From Reticulitermes lucifugus (lineage: Eukaryota > Arthropoda > Insecta > Blattodea > Rhinotermitidae): a stretch of DNA of 20,241 bases. Location: NCBI GenBank assembly GCA_026260175.1, contig JAKCWW010002705.1:34171-54411 (forward strand), given 5' to 3'. The notes under the pieces are model-generated. The model had not been told where the DNA came from and ran no database searches. It saw nothing but the letters and a program-made list of their open reading frames with translations. A program made the position numbers and the translations under genes. This document shows, in pieces, positions 10,726 to 16,590 of this stretch; position 1 is the first letter of the stretch, and each line of letters opens with the position of its first letter.

Positions 10726-11835
10726 GAATATCAAATAAAGGCGTTTAAAGAGAGAAGAAAGCGGAAAAAAATGAAAGTTGGTGTACGTACTTTTAAAAGT
10801 TATAAGTCGTAGACAAATTTACATATCTGGGTTTAAAGGTCGAAAGCACAAGAAAATTGAAGACACGAAAAGCTACTACCATAGCGAAGGGCAATCAGAC
10901 GTTAGAAGCAATTGATAAGTGTCTAACGAAGGTATCAACTTTGAAGGTTAGAATTCTGGAAAATATTTGTAAGATGAAGGCTACTGTATGTGGTGGAATT
11001 ATGGGGGGGGGGTTAGTGGAGGATGGGAAATTACGAACGGGATTTAGAGAGATTTTGTAAGAAAGTGTCAAGGATTCTCAGAATTGCGGCAAATGGAGTA
11101 GCGGAGTGGGAAGTGGGTAGATAAAGCAGGACAGAGAGATGTTAGCCTGTACAGTGTGGTGAAATTGTGGAGGGGGGGGCTCTACATATGAGACAGAAGG
11201 AATTATTGGCGAAAGGTGTTATGAGAGTTAGGTAGGTAGGTAATTTGGTAGGGCGGGGAACCTGAGCAATAAACCTGAAAGAAAATTTAGACAAAATCGA
11301 GCGGGATATATTTGGCTAAATAAGCACGAGATGGTTGGAATATCAATATGTCAGATTATTAAAAGTAGATGCAAGGTATTCAAAGACACGTGAGTGTGAT
11401 GGGAATGAGAGAAAATAGGTTCTTAGTTTCATGCTGGGAAATGGAGGAGGAGGAGGAGAAATGGAGGATGGGAGAGTGTATGTCATGTTGTAATATGAAT
11501 GAGGAGAACGGGATGGCACAATTTCATTTTGGAATCTGGAAATTGAGAGGTTTAAATACAGTAGTGGACAGAGGAAGTTGTTCCCTGTGTAGAAGGAAAG
11601 GGAATGTTCTATACAGATTGGAAGTGTATGGCTGGGGAAAAAATGAAGGGAAAATGTTCTGAGTAGTAAATGGTTAAATATAAAGGAGAAAACGGTGTAT
11701 AACAAATTAATCAGTTTTATTAAGATCACACAATTAAGGGATTTAGGTACACATCGGTACTAGGAAAATTGGAAATTGGAAAAGAAGAAGAAGGAAATAG
11801 CACAAATAGTTGAAAAAGAGAAAGAATATATATAT
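10726..11835 (+). pseudogene. LINE ORF2 remnant (RT end to C-terminal zinc-knuckle region)
   Basis: This 1.1-kb purine-rich plus-strand block carries scattered frames in the order of an insect LINE ORF2. A basic KERRKRKK stretch comes first. From 10809 the frame gives VDKFTYLG, the RT 'FxYLG' block, then TTIAKGNQTLEAIDKCL and LKVRILENICKMK. After a shift come YVVELWG (about 10987), RFCKK and LRIAANGVAEWEVGR (about 11045-11114), then stops and a gap. Next are MRENRFLVSC, FHFGIWKLRGLN and CSLC, and finally SSKWLNIKEKTVYNKL with TQLRDLG (about 11661-11750). The order and motifs match a LINE family that I remember from insects, different from the other pieces here. G10 (11003-11012) and G8 (11172-11179) tracts coincide with frame breaks. 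The 128-codon antisense ORF at 11343-11729, the longest in the window, is a shadow of this purine bias. Confidence 0.75.
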
Positions 11836-11868
11836 ATATACACGAGTATATAGTATATATAATATATA
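11826..11868. repeat. AT-rich (TA)n microsatellite, interrupted
   Basis: Alternating TA steps interrupted by CACGAG and single bases, lying just after the last recognisable codons of the LINE remnant. It may be a decayed 3' tail repeat of that element. Confidence 0.8.
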
Positions 11869-11900
11869 CGAGGACATTCGAAGTAAACCCATCGCTCAAG

Positions 11901-12040
11901 AAAGTCCTAAGTAGAGCTGTTGCTAGGATAAATAAGAAATCCTCTGGAGGAAACCCCAAAATTCAGATGTTGCTGGGATACGAAGGAACACCATTCGGGG
12001 AAAACCCTAAGCTCAATAATAGCACCGTTGATAGGATACA
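11901..12040. repeat. Three imperfect 50-bp tandem units
   Basis: Units begin at 11901, 11951 and 12001, each opening with an AAA(A)(G/C)(T/C)CC(T/C)(A) block. Each contains GTTGCTAGGATA-like sequence (TGTTGCTAGGATA, TGTTGCTGGGATA, CGTTGATAGGATA). Units 1 and 2 are exactly 50 bases and both close in GGAGG or CGGGG. Unit 3 has a 2-3 base insertion and decays after 12040. A fourth partial start (GTAAACCC) may precede at 11882. Family unknown. Confidence 0.65.
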
Positions 12041-12369
12041 TTTAAAAAGAATTTTCATGTGGCAGTGTAAATTTCTCTGCACAGGAATAACTTTTGTATT
12101 AATGTTTGTCCACGAGTAATAAATGTTTATTGTTTCATACGGATGGGAAGTTCGGACCGTAACAGAAGCAGGAATAAAGCTGCTGACGTCAGAGTCTCGT
12201 AGAAGGTAAACTCCGCGACCTAACAGGGGTGAGCTTATTTCACAGGAATTAGATACTACCGAAATAAATGGCGGGTTCTTGTTTAAAGGATGGAGGTAAA
12301 AAAAGCCAAAATCTTTCTGAATAACGCTTCAAGATAAACAAGTTGCAAGGTCTGTGGAAAGTTCCTAAT
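12041..12369. other. No gene seen
   Basis: Unassigned sequence between the tandem units and a SINE; no coding signal. Confidence 0.4.
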
Positions 12370-12609
12370 CTTAAGAAGTGATAACAACGGTGTCATTAAA
12401 CGACGCTAATTCAGCTGTACAAATAAGAACGAAAGGGATTGCGAATGTAAAAGAATTCGACCGTAGCGTGTGCCATACTACTGAAACGGCATTCGCCTGA
12501 CAAGTGTGAGAAAAACCACATGCATTCTCTGCCAGAATAGTTCATAGCCAGACAGAGATTCGAAACGGGCGCCTTACAGACACAAACTGTGCAGTTTATT
12601 GTGCCACGA
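12370..12609 (-). mobile_element. tRNA-derived SINE, diverged
   Basis: On the minus strand, TGGCACAATAAACTGC (starting near 12606) resembles a pol III A box. About 40 bases on, GTTTCGAATCT (12567-12557) matches a B box (consensus GGTTCGAATCC). The body that follows (TTCTCACACTTGTCAGGCGAATGCCG and onward, split around 12510-12480) and the TAATGACACCGTTGT end near 12400-12385 resemble insect SINE bodies that I remember, with TGGTGAATGCCGG and TAATGACCTCGTTGTCG blocks. No target-site duplication is evident. It belongs to a different SINE family from the pair at 14868 and 15692. Confidence 0.5.
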
Positions 12610-12744
12610 AATCTGTAACATGTTAGAGGCAGAACACTTTGATTACATTTTTTGGCATCAATCTAACAAAATGGTATTAATATTCGCAACAAATCATTTT
12701 CAGGCGATATGACTATTTAACACACTATAAGAAGCAGATAGTGG

Positions 12745-12786
12745 CTACTACTACTACTACTACTACTAGTAGTAGTAGTAGTAGTA
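12745..12786. repeat. (CTA)8(GTA)6 palindromic microsatellite
   Basis: Eight CTA units (12745-12768) pass directly into six GTA units (12769-12786), so the two halves are reverse complements. Positions 12749-12786 are a perfect 38-bp palindrome without spacer, centred between 12767 and 12768. Impure CTG/GTT triplets continue to about 12808. Confidence 0.95.
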
Positions 12787-12950
12787 CTGCTGCTACTGCT
12801 GTTGTTATTTTCGTAATCATATTGTGTTCTTGTTTGCTTTTCTTCCGGTTTCCTATCCAAAAATACAAAGATTAAGATATACAGAACTGTAATTTTGTCT
12901 CTTGTATTGTATGGGTGTGAAACTTGGTCTCTCACATTGAGGGAGGAACA

Positions 12951-12962
12951 TAGGCTGAGGGT
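12951..12962 (+). repeat. Target-site duplication, left copy
   Basis: TAGGCTGAGGGT, identical to 13315-13326, flanks the fold-back insertion. Removing one copy and the insert restores the continuous LINE reading EEHRLRVFENRVLR, which shows that the repeat arose on insertion. Confidence 0.9.
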
Positions 12963-13014
12963 TAGCAGTATTATAACCAACAAATGCACTTTTTGTATTT
13001 TTGTTACACTTTTA

Positions 13015-13052
13015 CCCTACATATGTTTCGGCTGTGGTCCAGCCATCATCAG
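13015..13052 (-). other. Hammerhead-like core motif, left arm
   Basis: Minus strand: CTGATGA (13052-13046), one T (13045), GGCTG (13044-13040), loop GACCA, CAGCC (13034-13030), GAAAC (13029-13025), ATAT, GTA (13020-13018), then GGG. Stem II is a perfect 5-bp helix. The A of GTA would be the cleavage-site base if the fold were a hammerhead. The T at 13045 is extra relative to the standard core, so function is unproven. Confidence 0.4.
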
Positions 13053-13188
13053 GGTACACTAGTAGGTTCACTTCACTGGCACTTGTTCATTTGGTATTAT
13101 CACGAAAGCTTCCATTTGGTTTAACACAGTTTGACGTGTGATTATACCAAATGAACCAGTGCCAGTGAAGTGAACCTACTAGTGTACC

Positions 13189-13223
13189 CTGATGATGGCT
13201 GGACCACAGTCGAAACATATGTA
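13189..13223 (+). other. Hammerhead-like core motif, right arm
   Basis: Plus strand: CTGATGA (13189-13195), T (13196), GGCTG (13197-13201), loop GACCA, CAGTC (13207-13211), GAAA (13212-13215), C, loop ATAT, GT (13221-13222), A (13223), then GGGTA. The single difference from the left arm turns one G-C pair of stem II into a G-U wobble, so pairing is kept. A short stem I could form between TACC before the core and GGTA after it, with one bulged G. Confidence 0.4.
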
Positions 13224-13314
13224 GGGTAAAAGTGTAACAGAAATACAAAAAGTGCATTTGTTGGTTACAATATTGCTAATTGAATCAAAATGCACGGTGA
13301 AAATAACGTGAAGG

Positions 13315-13326
13315 TAGGCTGAGGGT
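13315..13326 (+). repeat. Target-site duplication, right copy
   Basis: Exact second copy of TAGGCTGAGGGT. The LINE frame resumes here with RLRVFENRVLR. Confidence 0.9.
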
Positions 13327-13845
13327 GTTCGAGAATAGGGTGCTGAGAGGATATTGGTCCTAAGAGGGACGAGCTAACAGGGGAGTGGAGAAGACTACAT
13401 AACGAGGAGCTTTATGATCTGTACTCATCACCAAATATTTTTTGGGTGATCAAATCAAGTAGAATTAGATGGGCGGGGCATGAAATACGTTTGGGGGCGA
13501 GGACAAATGCATACAGAATTTTGGTGGGGAAACCTGAGGGAAAGAGACCAGTTGGAAGAACTAGGCGTAGATGGGAGGATAATATTAATATGGATTTTCA
13601 AAAAGTGAGATGGGGAATGAACTGGATTGATCTGGCTCAGGATAGGGACAGGTGGCGGGCTCTTGTGAATGCGGTAATGAACCTTCGGGGTCCATAAAAT
13701 GCGTCGAATTCTTCACTAGCTGAGGACCTGCTAGCTTCTCGGGAAGGACGCTGCTTCATGGAGTTAGTTTCGTATGTATGCTTTTTTATTACTTGTGCTT
13801 TTTTGTAATTGGCTATTAGGCTGTCGAGTGAGCAGTAAATAAACA

Positions 13846-14519
13846 AAGAATTTAATTGAACAGAATCACAATTCGCTGTCTTAGTACGCTATTTAAATTT
13901 GAGGTGAAGATTTACAGAGCAGCTAAATTTAAAATTGCAATATTGATGTTCGATATTACCCACGATAATAAACTTTTAAGCCTATTTTAAAATGGTAACG
14001 TATATATATTCTTTATATAAATATTGAAACATTTACTTGCAGAACTTGACGTAAGAAACTCATTTCTTAAATCATTTCCACGTTAACAGAGGGTGTATTT
14101 TAAGATGTTAAAGAATAAAATCTTTGAATATTGTGAGGGACGATGGAATACGTTTTTCTTCACTAATAGGCCTATAGATCAAAAGAGCAAAGAGTTAACG
14201 AGGGAAATATCTCGTACGAAGCATTGAAACGGTATCAATTAATGTAATTCTATCCGGTTGTACTGTGTAGATTCACGTCAATACTAAGAGCAGAACTTGA
14301 AATAAAATCACTCGTCTCTGTAGCGAATATTGCTGCTGTTTACATGTCGGTGCATTTCACATTGTTCTGCCTCACTTCACTGCTTGCGTAACTCATTAGC
14401 AGCATGTTGTGGGCCGTCGGTGGACCTTACTACGCAAACAGGAGCTTTCATCTAACTCTTCTAACATGGCTTACAGCCCACAGTGGGAAGTATAGACATA
14501 ACAAATATTTTGATGTGTC
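13846..14519. other. No gene seen
   Basis: AT-rich to about 14260, then more balanced base composition to 14480 without coding signal. Nothing recognised. Confidence 0.4.
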
Positions 14520-14855
14520 AGTACGTGTAATGGGTGTCAAACTCAGTCGCTTACATTAAGATAAAATCTGATTAAGGCTCTTCAAAAATAGGATGCTGAG
14601 GAGAATATGTGGACAAAACAGGGTTAAATTAACATATAGGTGGAAAAATTGCATAATGGATTCAATAACTTCATTCTTCAGCCAATGTTGTGTCGACGAA
14701 TTGGATGTGGTTGACATGGCCAGGACATATACTGGCATATAAGATATACATAATAAATCACTTGGGAGAACTTGGCATAGATGGAAGGCTAATATTAACA
14801 TTTTTCTTCAAGAAATAGGGTTTGAAGTTGTAGAATGAGGTAATCTGGAGAGGAG

Positions 14856-14867
14856 TAGTTAATGCTT
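14856..14867. repeat. Probable SINE target-site duplication, left
   Basis: TAGTTAATGCTT matches TAGCTAATACTT at 15126-15137 in 10 of 12 positions, and the two flank the SINE exactly. The mismatches fit an old insertion. Confidence 0.6.
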
Positions 14868-15125
14868 TCTTTTTTCATGGCTCGACAGCCCTAGTGGGCC
14901 AGGGCCTCCTCAATATCGTGGCTTCACGATCACACTCAGACACCACATAATCGGTAGGACTCCTCTGGACGAGTGATCAGTCCGAAGCAGAGAACTCTAC
15001 CTGACAACACACAACACTCACAAGAGACAGACGTTCATGCCCCCGGCGGGATTCGAACCCGCAAATCCCAGCAAGCGAGCGGCCGTAGACCCACGCCTTA
15101 GATGGCTTGGCCACTGAAATCGGCA
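14868..15125 (-). mobile_element. tRNA-derived SINE (copy 1), full-length-looking
   Basis: Reading on the minus strand from 15125: A-box-like TGGCCAAGCC (15113-15104), then GTGGGTCTACGGCCGCTCG, and a strong B box GGGTTCGAATCCC (15060-15048). A body of about 170 bases follows, ending GGCCCACTAGGGCTGTCGAG and CCATGAAAAAA with a short A tail (14876-14868). The head resembles a Ser/Leu-type tRNA with a long variable region, but it is not a functional tRNA gene because the acceptor stem is not evident. It is flanked by an imperfect 12-bp duplication and lies in antisense orientation inside LINE copy B, so it is younger than that copy. Confidence 0.85.
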
Positions 15126-15137
15126 TAGCTAATACTT
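15126..15137. repeat. Probable SINE target-site duplication, right
   Basis: TAGCTAATACTT, partner of 14856-14867, starts directly after the 5' end of the minus-strand SINE. Confidence 0.6.
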
Positions 15138-15255
15138 GTCGACTGCCTTAAACACGGTAATAAACCTGCATCCATGAACGTCGCCGGCTTTCTTCACTAG
15201 CTGAGCAACTATTAGTTTCTCACAAAGAAATCTACTGTCATTGAATTTAGTTGTT

Positions 15256-15691
15256 ACTCGCGACTGGTGTGGCATATCCCTCTGTGGCCATAGAACAGCA
15301 AGCGAATGTGTCTGTGTTGTAGTTCCCCTTTAAGCAACTCAGTCCATCAGAGTGCTCGCTGTTGTCCTCAGTTGGCCATGCAACAAATACCTCCGTTCTC
15401 TGGCCTCCAACCTCCTCCACACAAGTTTCAGTACTTTACATATAAATTCTGCTACATAATAAATGAGTTTGACCCTTGTCCTTTCCCCTAGTGCTCAGGC
15501 CGTGTGTAATGTGTAAAGAGAATGTAGAAGCCAAGAATTTCAATTTTGATTCATGTTTATTAAATATCTCTGCAGAACCATACACAGGTAAATTGATAAT
15601 GGGACATACATGAAGCGTGTAGGGATCAGGTGAATGATGCCTGTGCTATTTGCAAACGATCTTCCTCTATATAATTTGTGGAATATCGGAC
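15256..15691. other. No gene seen between the two SINEs
   Basis: A 61-codon ORF (+, 15306-15491) rich in C, P and S has no recognised domain. This stretch forms the spacer of the inverted SINE pair. Confidence 0.4.
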
Positions 15692-15948
15692 GTATGAATA
15701 ACTGAGAAAGATAAGGTGTGGGTCTGCGGCCGTTCGCTTGCTGGGATTGTGGGTTCGAATCCCGCCGGGGGAATGGATGTCTTTCTCTTGTGAATGTTGT
15801 GTGTTGTCAGGTAGAGGTCTCTGCGTCGGGCTGATCACTGGTCAAAGGAGCCCTACCGAGTGAGGTGTGCCTAAGTGAGTGTGATTGTGAAGCCTCGATA
15901 ATGAGGGGGCTCTCGCCCACTAGGGGGCTGTTGTGCCATGGAAAAAAA
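15692..15948 (+). mobile_element. tRNA-derived SINE (copy 2), inverted relative to copy 1
   Basis: Same family as the SINE at 14868-15125, on the opposite strand: GTGTGGGTCTGCGGCCGTTCG, split at 15716-15736, B box GGGTTCGAATCCC (15751-15763), a shared GTTGTGTGTTGTCAGGTAGA block in the body, CCCACTAGGGGGCTG, and CCATGG followed by seven A (15942-15948). The A-box end is eroded (AACTGAGAAAGATAAGG in place of TGGCCAAGCCATCTAAGG) and no convincing target-site duplication is seen, so it looks older or 5'-damaged. A 70-codon antisense ORF across it (15626-15838) includes GGIRTHNPSKRTAADPHL, a peptide I remember as a common mis-annotation product of this SINE type in insect proteomes. Confidence 0.82.
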
Positions 15949-16430
15949 GTTGAAAATGTAAGAAAACTAACTGATTAACTAACCTAACTCCATGCTGCCG
16001 AGCCCTTATTGAGAAACTAACATTTCTTGAGCTGGTCAAGAAATTCGCCAAATTTTATGGATTCTGAAGGTTCATTACCAAGGTCAGAAGATATATTCCT
16101 ATCATGAGCCAGATAAATACTGTCCACGCCAAGATACGTATTAATATTATCCTCCTACCTATATATAGGTGTTGCAAGCGGTCCTTTTACGTCAAATTTT
16201 CCCCACTAAGGTCCTGTATGCATCTCTCTCCTCCCTCATACCTGTCAGGAGTTTGAGAACAACAAAAAGGAGACCAAGTTGAAGGGACGCTGTGCTGAAA
16301 TATATTAAAATGTAAGACCGGCATTTTCTTGGAGGAACTGGAGAAGCCGAGAGTCGAGTGACAGACTTTCCAATTAAGTTCTCCACATTTTACATTGAGA
16401 TATGGCACCATCTAAAGTGGTTGGTGTTTA
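15949..16430. other. No gene seen; small perfect hairpin
   Basis: TTTCTTGA (16023-16030) and TCAAGAAA (16036-16043) form an 8-bp hairpin with a GCTGG loop. Minus-strand ORFs at 16187-16411 in two frames have no recognisable domain. Confidence 0.4.
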
Positions 16431-16590
16431 CACAAAGTTTCTGCGAAACTTGCTGCCTCCGTCTTCAAAGTAGTAGGTGACGGCAGGTTCTACCGAAACT
16501 TTGGTACCCACGTGCCAAGTTACACGGCGCCATAATCCTGAAAACCACATTATAAGTCTTCATGTCCATGGAAACTTTAAACCACACTTG
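16431..16590 (+). repeat. 'ETLV...TRRHNPE' dispersed insect repeat
   Basis: The plus frame gives AGSTETLVPTCQVTRRHNPE (about 16483-16542) followed by NHIISLHVHGNFK. I remember very similar conceptual peptides (SSETLV.TY.TTRRHNPEDH...RENLK) as among the commonest repeats in insect gene sets. The 5' side carries an imperfect inverted repeat, with GTTTCTGCGAAACTTGCTGCC at about 16437-16457 (split by mismatches) against GGCAGGTTCTACCGAAAC at 16482-16499, around a CTCCGTCTTCAAAG loop. It is not a host gene; element class is unknown to me. Confidence 0.6.

Larger units (their letters stand above)
12963..13314. mobile_element. 352-bp fold-back insertion within LINE copy A
   Basis: Two long inverted arms, 12962-13104 and 13135-13279, are near-identical reverse complements (mismatches and small indels only) around a loop of about 30 bases. 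The right side carries 35 further bases (13280-13314) absent from the left. The insertion is flanked by 12-bp direct repeats and interrupts a LINE frame exactly. There is no ORF and no poly(A). Each arm contains a CTGATGA, stem-loop, GAAAC motif (see separate entries). The 12-bp duplication fits target-primed retrotransposition better than most DNA transposons. It could be a retroelement tail duplicated in inverted orientation during insertion, or a non-autonomous fold-back element. Confidence 0.88.
12835..13845 (+). pseudogene. LINE RT C-terminal half plus 3' UTR (copy A), split by an insertion
   Basis: The frame from 12835 reads LSKNTKIKIYRTVI, then LVLYGCETWSLTLREEHRLR, up to an insertion at 12963. 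After 13314 the same protein resumes with RLRVFENRVLR. A frameshift follows, then LYDLYSSPN, and from 13446 an intact 83-codon run with [52 protein letters not shown] and MNLRGP before a stop at 13695. The spacing matches the post-RT tail of an insect LINE ORF2. The presumed 3' UTR (TTCTTCACTAGCTGAG, 13709-13724) recurs in copy B at 15190-15205. It is 5'-truncated and dead: one frameshift plus the insertion. The 3' boundary is approximate. Confidence 0.88.
14520..15255 (+). pseudogene. LINE RT C-terminal remnant plus 3' UTR (copy B), split by a SINE
   Basis: More decayed copy of the same family as copy A. In one frame near 14530 it reads GCQTQSLTLR then a stop; after a shift it gives FKNRMLRRICGQNRV; later it gives GRTWHRWKANINIFLQEIGF (about 14768-14827) and WRGVVNA. 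The last two correspond to [18 protein letters not shown] and WRALVNAV in copy A. A SINE interrupts at 14868-15125. Beyond it come TALNTVINL-like codons and the shared 3' UTR block TTCTTCACTAGCTGAG (15190-15205) with a diverged continuation to about 15255. Multiple stops and frameshifts; 5'-truncated. Copies A and B lie about 0.7 kb apart in the same orientation. Confidence 0.78.

Noticed and set aside
11343..11729. 128-codon minus-strand ORF, longest in the window
   Set aside because: It is antisense to the purine-rich LINE remnant; its S/F/P-rich product follows from the composition and shows no domain.
12717..12989. 90-codon minus-strand ORF with poly-Ser/Thr
   Set aside because: The Ser/Thr runs come from the CTA/GTA microsatellite and the rest is antisense to LINE copy A.
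15048..15114. Possible functional tRNA gene
   Set aside because: A and B boxes are present but no closed acceptor stem or clear anticodon arm; the sequence continues into a SINE body repeated at 15692-15948.
15626..15838. 70-codon minus-strand ORF with GGIRTHNPSKRTAADPHL
   Set aside because: It is the antisense reading of the SINE's tRNA-like head (B box GGTTCGAATCC reads as GIRTH); not a gene.
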